64,000 nt of DNA from Azorinus chamasolen (GCA_963576725.1 OY755242.1:3966093-4030092); one strand, 5' to 3'. Positions 44,452 to 53,382 are shown, counted from the stretch's first letter. The notes: generated by a model not told the origin, from the sequence alone. Numbers and translations are program-made.

Positions 44452-44671
44452 TTAAACCCTTTACTGCATGGATATTCATGTAAGAAATAACGAAATCATG
44501 AATATTAATTAAATTAATTGTTATAATATCACATGGACACGAGAAGTTTTGACCATGATCTTATCTATATTATATCATAAGCAAACAGAGCAGACCCGGA
44601 CCAGACGGCTGTTATGGGTGTGTTCTGTTTGCAAGGACGTAGAAAGGCGTATTAACGGAGTAAATGGTTAA
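44452..44671 (+). mobile_element. Family A MITE, copy 5 (centre deleted)
   Basis: Left TTAAACCCTTTACTGCATGG, right GGAGTAAATGGTTAA (TTAA at 44668-44671). The core AAACAGAGCAGACCCGGACC then GACGGCT joins directly to GTTATGGGTGTG. The equivalent in unit 2 (46798) keeps the CTCCTACAGGAGC centre, so the centre was lost here after duplication. Confidence 0.85.
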
Positions 44672-44813
44672 CAGTGAAAGAGTTTAAACAGCCACCTGCT
44701 TTTAAAGACACGTGTATTCATAACGTGGTCGTGATAGAGACTTTCTACTGAATAGTTTCTCTCCGGTAGATCCCGATGAACATTTATGCATGAATATGCA
44801 TGAGTTTAATTTG

Positions 44814-45026
44814 TACAGTAGAAGCGCTCTAAACCGGACGTTAGACTGGCGTTAGAATAAATATCGGTCTTGGAGACAGGTGGCAGCTTAATACGGGTTG
44901 AAATTCATGCAGAAAGCTACTCCATGAGAGTTTTGCATTACCTTCAGCCTGCATTAAGATGTCACCTACCTAAAAGTATCTAAATTCTTCTCTTCTAGAA
45001 TTCCGGTTTAGAGGGGTTTAACCGTA
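44814..45026 (+). mobile_element. Family B MITE, copy 3
   Basis: TACAGTAGAAGCGCTCTAAA at the left, GTTTAACCGTA at the right. The core GGTGGCAGCTTAATACGGGT and its degenerate partner. Partner in unit 2 at 47261. Confidence 0.8.
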
Positions 45027-45131
45027 TAATATAAAACCAGTTTGCTTAGACAAAACCTGTACTATCGGTTATATATACTTTCGTAAGCAAACGAATATCA
45101 GACTACTCTGTTTGCAAAGGCGTTAGAAGTC

Positions 45132-45804
45132 GTTTATACGAGGTGAACGGCTAACCTCTAGAATACTGGACAAACTATGTTTATACGAAGTAAACGGCTA
45201 ACCTCTAGAATACTGGACAAATTATGTTTATACGAAGTAAACGGCTAACCTCTAGAATACTAGACAAACTATGTTAATACGAGGTAAACGGCTAACCTCT
45301 AGAATACTGGACAAATTATGTTTATACGAAGTAAACGGCTAACCTCTAACATACTGGACAAACTATGTTTATACGAAGTAAACGGCTAACCTGTAGCATA
45401 CTGGACAAACTATGTTTATACGAGGTAAACAGCTAACATCTGGCATACTGGACAAACTATGTTTATACGAGGTAAACGGCTAACCTCTACATGTAACATA
45501 CTGGACAAACTATGTTTATACGAGGTAAACAGCTAACCTCTAACATACTGGACAAACTATGTTTATACGAGGTAAACAGCTAACCTCTAACATACTGGAC
45601 AATGGACAAACTATGTTTATACGAGGTAAACAGCTAACCTCTAACATACTGGACAAACTATGTTTATACGAGGTAAACAGCTAACCTCTAACATACTGGA
45701 CAAACTATGTTTATACGAAGTAAACAGCTAACCTCTAGCATACTGGACAAACTATGTTTATACGAAGTAAACGGCTAACCTCTAGAATACTGGACAAATT
45801 ATGT
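45132..45804 (+). repeat. Minisatellite of 47 bp units, about 14 copies
   Basis: The unit is GTTTATACGAAGTAAACGGC followed by TAACCTCTAGAATACTGGAC and AAACTAT. The first half of the unit is the right terminus of a family A element (compare GGCGTATTTATG...GTTAA), so the array grew from the element's end plus flank. Some units carry small insertions (CATGTA; AATGGAC). Confidence 0.95.
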
Positions 45805-46430
45805 TTATGCATTATTTTCAGCAAATACATTTCCTAAAATCCAGTTATAATCCGTTTGTCTGCCAACAAGCAACCAGGGTATCAAACAGGTTGGATCCTG
45901 ATGAGGGGACGAGTTACTCAGCGTCTTATCTGGGTCCAAACCTTTTGCATAGGTGATGACACATCCGCCCGCATCAGGCTAAACAATATCTGCAAATAAT
46001 CATACGTGTTACGCACCATGTTAACCGGGAACAAATAAATATCCACTTCACCACTTGTATTATCTTGTCAATCACCTGCTTCAGTCCTCACAGTACTTTA
46101 GTTATCTGGGGTGTATGTTTTTCTCATAACCTTATCCCTTTGAAGGCTAATTAACCAACATTGAATGGCCCATCAGTGATTAACGAAACATACATTCAGT
46201 ACGAACGTCCAAGCTAATTGCTAGATATGTATGACCAACAAAGCCTTGCCAGTGGGCTCCTAAATATCTGGGTCTACACTGTCTGCATTGGCCAATATGA
46301 CAAAGATTTTATCAATTGATTGTTGATTGTCTGTGCTGTTTCTCATTGAAATAGTTAAGTATTGCTGAACAATTACTGATAAGTGTATCAGGATATCCCG
46401 GTCAGCTGTCTCCGGTGTAAACATGCCTTT
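45805..46430 (+). repeat. Unit 1 tail with family C-like core
   Basis: Contains CAGGTTGGATCCTGATGAGG and CAGCGTCTTATCTGGGTCCA (a decayed C core, about 45885-45955), then unique sequence duplicated at 47888-48482. No gene recognised. Confidence 0.6.
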
Positions 46431-46653
46431 GCAAACAGAGTAGGTCCAGATAAGACGGTTCCATTAGTAACCGTCTAGCCTCAGTCTTCTCTGGTTGCTT
46501 ATGAAATTATGATAGATTTGAATTTACATATCCCTCCAATACCAAACAATCCTATGTATCTATGCATTTATAAAAAATCGACTGATAAGTATTGGTGCTG
46601 CCATTATTTCTTACATGAATAATCAACAGGGAAAGGGCTAAGCGGTCACTTGC

Positions 46654-46904
46654 TTTAAAACCTTTACTGCATGGATATTCATGTAAGAAATAACGAAATC
46701 ATGAATATTAATTAAATTAATTGTTATAATATCACATGGACACGAGATGTTTTGACCATGACAGAAACTGTAGAATCTTATCTATATTATATCATAAGCA
46801 AACAGAGCAGACCCAGATCAGACAGCTCCTACAGGAGCCGTTTGTTATGGGTCTGTTCTGTTTTCAAGGACGTAGAAAGGCGTATTAACCGAGTAAATGG
46901 TTAA
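46654..46904 (+). mobile_element. Family A MITE, copy 6 (core retained)
   Basis: Unit 2 partner of the copy at 44452. Core at about 46798-46862: AAACAGAGCAGACCCAGATC, AGCTCCTACAGGAGC, GGGTCTGTTCTGTTTTC. Its right TTAA was used as the target by the E element. Confidence 0.85.
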
Positions 46905-47130
46905 CCCATTACCTCATAGGCTATTTTTAGATCCAACCACTTTGAACAAATCTACCGAAAAGGAGCATTTACTAGAGAAAAGGAAAATTTTAGAAATTAG
47001 TAGTTTGAAACCATTGTGATAAATAGAGCATTTGCTCCTATAGGAGCAAATGCTCTATTTATCATAATGGTTTCACAAAGTGACTTTTACAGAGTCGTCA
47101 AAAGTCGTCAATATGAGGGAAAGGGTTAAC
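46901..47130 (+). mobile_element. Family E MITE, copy 2 (intact; matched empty site)
   Basis: TTAA at 46901-46904 and 47127-47130. Ends CCCATTACCTCATAGGC and CAATATGAGGGAAAGGG. The palindrome 47007-47074 (GAAACCATTGTGATAAATAG, centre CTCCTATAGGAG) has one mismatch. The paralogous site in unit 1 (44668-44671) reads AAATGGTTAACAGTGAAAG with a single TTAA. Confidence 0.95.
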
Positions 47131-47260
47131 AGTGAAAGAGTTAAACAGCCACCTGCTTTTAAAGACACGTGTATTCATAACGTGGTCGTAATAGAGAGTT
47201 TCTACTGAATAGTTTCTCTCCGGTAGATCCCAATGAACATTTATGCATGAGTTTGATTTG

Positions 47261-47468
47261 TACAGTAGAATAGCTCTAACCCGGACGTTAAATTTACAAT
47301 CAATATCGGTCTTGGAGACAGGTGGCAGCTTAATGCGGGGTGAAATTCATGCAGAAAGCTACTCCAGGAGCTTTTTGTATTACCTTCAGCCTGCATTAAG
47401 ATGTCACGTACCTAAAGATATCTAAATTCTTCTCTTCTAGAATTCCGGTTTAGAGGGGTTTAACTGTA
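47261..47468 (+). mobile_element. Family B MITE, copy 4
   Basis: TACAGTAGAATAGCTCTAAC at the left, GGGGTTTAACTGTA at the right. Core GGTGGCAGCTTAATGCGGGG to TCAGCCTGCATTAAGA. Partner of 44814. Confidence 0.8.
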
Positions 47469-47611
47469 TAATATAAAACCAGTTTGCTTAGACAAAACCT
47501 GTACTATCGGTTATATATACTTTCGTAAGAAAACGGGACAAACGAATATCAGATGGTTCCAACAAGAGCAGTTCGGTCTGGGTCTACTCTGTTTGCAAAG
47601 GCGTTAGAAGT

Positions 47612-47845
47612 CGTTTATACGAGCTAAACGGCTAACCTCTAACATACTGGACAAACTATGTTTATACGAAGTAAACAGCTTACCTCTAACATACTGGACA
47701 AACTATGTTTATACGAGGTAAACGGCTAACCTCTAGCATACTAGAAAACTATGTTTATACGAAGTAAACGGCTAACCTCTAGCATACTGGACAAACTATG
47801 TTTATACGAAGTAAACGGCTAACCTCTAGAATACTGGACAAATTA
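47612..47845 (+). repeat. Minisatellite of 47 bp units, about 5 copies
   Basis: Same unit as at 45132 but only about five copies, in the other duplication unit. Confidence 0.95.
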
Positions 47846-48551
47846 TGTTTATGCATTTTTTTCAGCAAATACATTTCCTAAAATCCAGTTATAATCCGTT
47901 TGTCTGCCAACAAGCAACCAGGGGATCAAACAGGTTGGATCCTGATGAGGGGACGAGTTACTCAGCGTCTTATCTGGGTCCAAACCTTTTGCATAGGTGA
48001 TGACACATCCGCCCGCATCAGGCTAAACAATATCTGCAAATAATCATACGTGTTACGCACCACGTTAACCGGGAACAAATAAATATCCACTTCACACTTG
48101 TATTATCTTGTCAATCACCTGCTTCAGTCCTCACAGTACTTTGGTTATCTGGGGTGTATGTTTTTCTCATAACCTTATCCCTTTGGAGGTTAATTAACCA
48201 ACATTGAATGGCCCATCAGTGATTAACGAAACGTCCATTCAGTACGAACGTCCAAGCTAATTGCTAGATATGCATGACCGACAAAGCCAATCCGTACCAG
48301 TGGGCTCCTAAATATCTGGGTCTACACTGTCTGCATGGGCCAGTCGACAATATGACAAAGATTTTATCAATTGATTGTTGATTGTCTGTGCTATTTCTCA
48401 TTGAAATAGTTAAGTATTGCTGAACAATTACTGATAAGTGTATCAGGATATCCCGGTCCGCTGTCTCCGGTGTAAACATGCCAGTTCATGTGATAATATG
48501 CCATTTTAAAACTTAATCTAACATGTATATACAGTAAAACTAACATGTATA

Positions 48552-48746
48552 TACAGTAAAACCCCGCTAATGCGACCGCCAAAAAGAGGTATATTTCTGG
48601 GTGCTAGATGCAGGTGGTTGCTTAATACAGGACAAAAGTAATGCAGAGCTTTCTGCATTACTTTTGTCCTGCATTAAGCAACCACCTGCTTATAAGAACA
48701 CCCATGTTTATTCATTAAGTGGTCGCATTAGCGGAGTTCTACTGTA
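48552..48746 (+). mobile_element. Family B3 MITE, copy 2
   Basis: TA plus CAGTAAAACCCCGCTAATGC at the left, GCATTAGCGGAGTTCTACTG plus TA at the right. The centre has been reduced to GCAGAGCTTTCTGC. A 22 bp duplicate of the left junction (AACATGTATATACAGTAAAA) precedes it. Confidence 0.85.
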
Positions 48747-48890
48747 CATGAATTAAAGGAGTAACACTACACCCAGTGTGATAAAATTGACCGAAAAGCA
48801 AGATTATCGCGAATAGTGCATGTACCCTCAGCAATCGTCTTTTATATTGCATCCCCGTCCTTTATATGTACCTGCTTATTAGCAGTATCC

Positions 48891-49056
48891 TTAACGCATT
48901 CCCTGATCAATATTCATGTAAGACATCCTGAATTCTATCAAATTCTAATAGCAAACAGAGCAGACCCTGATCAGACAACTCCTCGAGGAGCTGTCTGATC
49001 TGGGTCTACTCTGTTTGCAAATGCGTGAAAACATGTTTATATGAGGGAAAGGGTTA
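48891..49056 (+). mobile_element. Family A MITE, copy 7
   Basis: TTAA at 48891-48894 and 49053-49056. Right end ATATGAGGGAAAGGG. Core AAACAGAGCAGACCCTGATC, AACTCCTCGAGGAGCT, GTCTGATCTGGGTCTACTCT. Shorter than other A copies because the left half has an internal deletion. Confidence 0.85.
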
Positions 49057-49074
49057 AATATGCATGGTGAAAGT

Positions 49075-49194
49075 CATGCAGAACGCTCCTAGAGGAGTCA
49101 TGCAGAACGCTCCTAGAGGAGTCATGCAGAACGCTCCTAGAGGAGTCATGCAGAACGCTCCTAGAGGAGTCATGCAGAACGCTCCTAGAGGAGT
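49075..49194 (+). repeat. Five tandem copies of a 24 bp palindrome half
   Basis: GTCATGCAGAACGCTCCTAG plus AGGA is repeated five times. The unit is exactly the inner left arm and centre of family B, so the amplification started at the dyad of the palindrome. It gives an open reverse frame with repeated TPLGAFCM, which is not a gene. Confidence 0.95.
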
Positions 49195-49211
49195 TTTCTG
49201 CATTACTTTTG

Positions 49212-49345
49212 TAGCCGGGTAGAGATTGTGGTGAAACAATTGATAGACTTTAGACTGTTTGGGGTAATATAATAGCTCAATCGGTAGAGTATTGGCATGG
49301 TAAGCCAAAATGCCATGGGTTCAAGTCCCGGTTGAGTTACACCTT
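49212..49345 (+). repeat. tRNA-Thr-derived SINE-like sequence
   Basis: A box TAGCTCAATCGGTAGAG at 49273-49289 and B box GGTTCAAGTCC at 49318-49328. The anticodon arm TTGGC-ATGGTAA-GCCAA (49292-49308) shows anticodon GGT (Thr) at 49299-49301, and the T loop is TTCAAGT. The acceptor stem (49266-49272 with 49332-49338) has mismatches, so it is a tRNA pseudogene or SINE head. A second, A-box-less copy follows at 49356-49455 with the same leader (TTGATAG, CTTTAGACTGT). Confidence 0.65.
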
Positions 49346-49355
49346 TTTCATCATG

Positions 49356-49455
49356 TTACATTTTGATCAAACAGTTGATAGGCTTTAGACTGTGTTGCGC
49401 AGTAAGCCAACTGCCCTGTGTTCAGGTCCCAGTCGAGTCACAAATTTTTCACTAT
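49356..49455 (+). repeat. Second, partial tRNA-like copy
   Basis: Shares the leader TTTAGACTGT and keeps AGTAAGCCAACTGCCCTG and a B-box-like GTTCAGGTCCC, but lacks the A box and D arm. Tandem to the first copy. Confidence 0.6.
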
Positions 49456-49552
49456 GTTACACTTTCACCCTGCATTAAGCTGCCACCCGTCTCCAAGATA
49501 GATATTTACGCTAAATTTGACGTCCGGTTTAAAGGGGTTTTACTGAAACAGA

Positions 49553-49659
49553 GCAAACAGAGCAGACCCTGATCAGACAGCTCCTATATGAGCCGTCTGA
49601 TCTGGGTCTACTCTGTGTGCAGATGCGTCAAAATGCGCGTACACAGGGGAAATGGTTAA
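49553..49659 (+). mobile_element. Family A MITE, right half
   Basis: AAACAGAGCAGACCCTGATC, CAGCTCCTATATGAGCC, TCTGGGTCTACTCTGTGTGC, right end GGGGAAATGG plus TTAA (49656-49659). The left half is absent. Confidence 0.75.
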
Positions 49660-50030
49660 GGGACCCCTGCTTGTTGGTACATGTATACACTGTTTGCCTT
49701 TGTCCCTGTCCGACTAAATGGAATAAGTTTTATATGTATCGACATTTGCATTCAGTTCAAGGGTGAAGTACGTTAGGTAACACGTGCAAAAAAGTAAATC
49801 CTCGGAGTTTTAAATTAGTGTCAACATTTGACTATCAATGCATAACTTAATGACAGCAGTCATTGTAAGGTGGGACGAACGCCAAGAAGACAGACCCTGA
49901 TCAGACAGTTTCTACAAGTCTACATTGTTTGTAAAGGCGACAGCGAGCCGCTATATGAAATACATGGATGAAAAAGGTATGCTTTGGCTAGTTACTGTAC
50001 CAGAATTAGCAGTAGATGTACAATAGAATT
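49660..50030. other. Unassigned sequence with a weak A-type core remnant
   Basis: CAGACCCTGATCAGACAG at about 49890 is a lone left arm; no other feature seen. Confidence 0.35.
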
Positions 50031-50400
50031 TCGCTGAAGCGACTACATACTTTATTATTTTGGTCTTTCAAAGCATATGGTTGCTTAATGCAGGGTTTAG
50101 TAATATGTTGGTCTTTTAACCCATTACCTCATAGGCTATTTTTAGATCCAACCTCTTTGAATAGATCTACCGAAAAGGAGCATTAACTAGAGAAAAGGAA
50201 AATTTAGATTTTTGTATTTTGAAACCATTGTGATAAATAGAGCATTTGCTCCTATAGGAGCAAATGCTCTATTTATCACAATGGTTTCACAAAGTTACTT
50301 TTACAGAGTCGTCAAAAGTCGTCAATATGAGGGAATTGGTTAAAGCAGATGGTTGCTTAATGCAGGGAAAGGTAAAGCTCCTATGTATAACTTGTTTCCT
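50031..50400 (+). mobile_element. Degenerate family B element hosting family E
   Basis: AATTTCGCTGAAGCGAC left end and two tandem copies of a TTGGTCTTT...GGTTGCTTAATGCAGGG segment. The second copy is split by the E element. The first copy serves as an internal unfilled reference. Confidence 0.6.
50116..50343 (+). mobile_element. Family E MITE, copy 3 (perfect 68 bp palindrome)
   Basis: TTAA at both ends (50116-50119, 50340-50343). The palindrome at about 50220-50287 runs GAAACCATTGTGATAAATAG to the complementary CTATTTATCACAATGGTTTC with centre CTCCTATAGGAG and, as far as I can read, no mismatch. Confidence 0.95.
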
Positions 50401-50445
50401 GTATTTACTTCTTGTGACTGGTTGTATTCACGAGATTTGAATGCA

Positions 50446-50653
50446 TACAGTAAATCCCCTGTAAACCGGAATTCTAGTCGAAACGAATTTAGATACTTTT
50501 AGGCAGGTGGCTGCTGAATGCAGGGTGAAAGTCACACAGAAAGCTCCTAGAGGAACTTTCTGCATGACTTTCACCATGCATTAAGCTGTCACCTGTCTCC
50601 AAGACCGATATTTATATTAATCTTAACGTCCGGTTTAGAGGGGTTTTACTGTA
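50446..50653 (-). mobile_element. Family B MITE, copy 6 (reverse)
   Basis: TACAGTAAATCCCCTGTAAA at the left, GGTTTAGAGGGGTTTTACTG plus TA at the right. Core GGGTGAAAGTCACACAGAAA, CTCCTAGAGGAAC. The outer-arm asymmetry is on the opposite side compared with 39077, which shows the element is in the other orientation. Confidence 0.85.
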
Positions 50654-51170
50654 TATGCAAATGATGACATTCTTGAATGATATAAATAATGCACAAGTTG
50701 AAATAGTGTGTCTGCTTCGATCTCTATCTGTTGAAAGTTGTTCTAATTTTGGATTCGTTCAAATGTTTTAGGTACCCTTGACTGAGTGCGAACCAGTTTG
50801 GACCCCGAGGAGATGCAGTGTATCTCGTTGTCTCCTCTGGGCCCAAATAAGTTGCTGGTTCTCAGCAAGGTAAGAGTTAAAACTTCAATTTATATTCTTT
50901 TTGGAGTATATGCTTGATCAACTTCACATCGTTATCTTTTGTTACAAACTACACCACGAACCAATCACGAGACGCTCTGTGCATGCGGGTTTCGCTTACC
51001 AGCTTCAATCTCGGTTTTTTGCCATTTATGCGTCAAGTAATATGAGTATAAATATGCATCTAAAATATGTCGAAGTAGGTGTTCACCAAACTAATTGCTA
51101 AAACTTCATTTACCCGTGACTTTTTGCAAATGCGGTCGCAATTAGCTAGGTTACAATTTGCTAGTGAAGG
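50654..51170. other. Unassigned sequence with a C-like core
   Basis: A weak C-type palindrome (ACCAGTTTGGACCCCGAGGA to CTCCTCTGGGCCCAAATAAG, about 50791-50850). Otherwise nothing recognised. Confidence 0.4.
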
Positions 51171-51450
51171 GTTAGTTCAAGGTGAAAATTATGCATAAAG
51201 CTCACAAAGAAACGTTTTGCACGACGTTCGCCTTGAATTAATCAGTCCCCTGACTAATTTGATCTAATTTGCTCGTTACTGAAATTCCGGTTCAGGGGAA
51301 GTTTACTGTTCGGTAAAACCTCGATACTACGACAGTTTAGTAATGAAAAATTATGTATTTGTTTGCAGGTGGATGCTTAATGCAGTGTGCGGAGGAGAAT
51401 TCTGCATGACTTTCATTCTGAATTAAGCTGCCGCCTGTGTTAAAGATCAA
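51171..51450 (+). mobile_element. Two degenerate family B elements
   Basis: The first ends CCGGTTCAGGGGAAGTTTAC at about 51286. The second carries GCAGGTGGATGCTTAATGCA and TGCATGACTTTCATTCTGAA with a shortened centre. Confidence 0.55.
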
Positions 51451-51579
51451 TAATGTTACGTACTCGAGTGTGGTGTGATGTTACCTCACGAATCCACGAA
51501 TTCATGTGTCGATATGACCTGATCGGAAAGCACTTCCATGAGTCCTGTGGTATGGGGATACACTGTTCGTCCATGTCTA

Positions 51580-51965
51580 AGTAAACCATTTACACCATAG
51601 ACAAGCCTTTCGATACCTTGCAAACAGAGTAGACCCAGATCAGACGGTTCCCTTAGGAGCCGTTTGATCAGAGAATACTGTGTTGGCTTTTGGAACTACA
51701 TGTATATTGTTTTGATTCCACAGTTTCTGTCACGGCCAAACAAGTATTAGTGTATACACCATTATAGAAGTATTAGTGTATATACCATTATAGAAGTATT
51801 AGTGTATACACCATTATAGAAGTATTAGTGTATACACCATTATACAAGTATTAGTGTATACACCATTATAGAAGTATTAGTGTATACACCATTATAGAAG
51901 TTCAACTGATAAATATTCATGATAGCATTATTTCTTTCATGAATATTCATGAGGTAAATGGTTAC
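51580..51965 (-). mobile_element. Family A MITE, copy 8 (reverse, expanded)
   Basis: Left AAACCATTTACACCATAGAC, core ACCCAGATCAGACGGTTCCC and GGAGCCGTTTGATCAGAGAA, right TTTCATGAATATTCATGAGG then TAAATGGTTAC. A 26 bp minisatellite has expanded inside it. Confidence 0.75.
51742..51897 (+). repeat. Minisatellite, six copies of 26 bp
   Basis: AAGTATTAGTGTATACACCA plus TTATAG recurs at 51742, 51768, 51794, 51820, 51846 and 51872, inside a family A element. Confidence 0.95.
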
Positions 51966-52148
51966 ATTATGACCTAGGGCAGGGTGGGCTAATGTAACCA
52001 CAGACCCGTGTATCCGGATATGTTACGTATGCATGCCCATGAATATTTTACATGCATTATTTACACCCTGACAGGAAACAAATACCACACGGATACGACT
52101 TGGTCTCATATGACACACTGACAACGTTTTAACTCATTTCATAATTCA

Positions 52149-52560
52149 GTAAACTCCCGATAGTTCGAACACTAAATATTCCGGTACTCAAATAAGTAGC
52201 ATCCTCGGTCTTTAACCCTTTCGCTGCCAAACTCTGTCGTCTGCTAACTTTGTCGTCTGCTACAAAATTTCATTCTTTTGATTTTCTTCATTTTTGTTTC
52301 AAAAACATAGTAACAGTAACAAACAGTTTGGGTCCTGATGAGACGCCGAGTAAGTCGGCGTCTCATCTGGATCCAAACTGTTTGCATAGGTTATCACGGA
52401 TCCGGCATTGGCAGCGAAAGGGTTAAAACCGATGGCAGCTTAATGCAGGGTGAAAGTAACTCAGATTCTCTAGGAGCTTTCTGTGTGGCTTTCATTCTTC
52501 ATTAAGCAGCCACTTTACTAAGATTTCGAACTACATGCTATATCGAGTTTTTAATGATTA
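52149..52560 (+). mobile_element. Family B-like element interrupted by family C
   Basis: Left end CAGTAAACTCCCGATAGTTC; after the C insert the sequence resumes as AAACCGATGGCAGCTTAATG and a reduced B core. The right end is decayed near TTTCGAACTACATGC. Confidence 0.6.
52212..52428 (+). mobile_element. Family C MITE, intact copy nested in family B
   Basis: TTAA at 52212-52215 and 52425-52428. Ends CCCTTTCGCTGCCAAACTC and GGCAGCGAAAGGG. Core AACAGTTTGGGTCCTGATGA, GACGCCGAGTAAGTCGGCG, TCTCATCTGGATCCAAACTG. Best copy of the family. Confidence 0.9.
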
Positions 52561-53229
52561 TAAATAATAAATAAAATACATGTCGTCTGCTAAAATTAAC
52601 AATTAGTCTTTTCTTATAATTTCCTTCAAAATTGCAGTCGGGGTTTCAAACACATTATTATACTGCAAAGTAAAATCCTCGATTTTGATTGGTCAATTAA
52701 CCATGTATAAAAGCTGTGTAACCCTCTAAATTCTGATGTATATACGAAGTCATGAGCAACAATGGAATTTCCCCCGTTGAGGGCCTCACTTCCTTGCTAC
52801 AACAAAATAAAAGTGGCCGACCAGCTTCACTTCGTCGATTCGATTCAAAGAACCGCTCTCAAACGAAATAACAAGAGTTTGGGGCGGAACAAAGTTATCC
52901 ATTGGGAAACATTTTTGTTATAGTTGCTGTATAACAATGTAAAAGAACCCGATACGTGGCGAAGGCCTTATTCTGTTCTGATGCTGCAAATGTTGTCAAA
53001 GTGCTTGTGCACGTACCGATTAGCCCCCAAACCCCCGCTTTTACAAAGACAATCCACACCCAATTCGATTCAGATATTATTTATGCACATGTACAGTATA
53101 CGTACCTGTAAATTGCAGTATAGCCGCCGCTCCTTTCAACGCCCATTTGTTTTAATATTATAAAATCGTCATTTTGACGTCATCCAATTGACGTCGGAAT
53201 TGCGCCACTCTCTAAATTAAGTTTAATAG
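52561..53229. other. Unassigned sequence left of the 53.2 kb palindrome
   Basis: GATTTTGATTGGTCAATTAA (about 52681) resembles the family G inner box. No gene. A 79-codon frame at 52924 has no domain. Confidence 0.35.
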
Positions 53230-53382
53230 AATCAAGCATGGGTTTTGTTAAAGACGGGGGTTTCTATACACGAGGTTGGTCTGGTCCAGTCGGAAACGAG
53301 CTTTTATAGCGAGTTTCCGACAGGACCAGACCAACCGAGAGTATAGAAACCCCCGGCTTTAAACAAAACCCATGCTTGATTA
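53230..53382. repeat. Large inverted repeat, arms about 72 bp
   Basis: AATCAAGCATGGGTTTTGTT at the left pairs with AACAAAACCCATGCTTGATT at the right. Inner arms GGTTGGTCTGGTCC and GGACCAGACCAACC; loop around AGCTTTTATAGCG. No TTAA or pogo-like ends, so it is a family of its own. Confidence 0.9.

Larger units (their letters stand above)
43975..46430 (+). repeat. Tandem segmental duplication, unit 1
   Basis: From TTTGCAAACAGAGTAGGTCC to the CCGGTGTAAACATGCC at about 46410. Unit 2 (46431-48482) repeats the same order of elements: A-like core, family A, family B, 47 bp array, C-like core, unique tail. Unit 1 alone holds a family D insertion, and its 47 bp array is longer. Confidence 0.9.
46431..48482 (+). 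repeat. Tandem segmental duplication, unit 2
   Basis: Repeats unit 1 (43975-46430). It lacks the D insertion, has a family E insertion at 46901, and has only about five 47 bp units. Confidence 0.9.
49057..49546 (+). mobile_element. Family B element with amplified core and SINE-like insertion
   Basis: Left end lost. The core half is repeated (49075-49194), then TTTTCTGCATTACTTTTG, then an inserted tRNA-like sequence (about 49212-49455), then CACTTTCACCCTGCATTAAG and the right end GGTTTAAAGGGGTTTTACTG. Confidence 0.8.

Noticed and set aside
49264..49341. Functional tRNA-Thr gene
   Set aside because: The acceptor stem has mismatches and the sequence lies in a repeat context with a second broken copy, so SINE or pseudogene is more likely.
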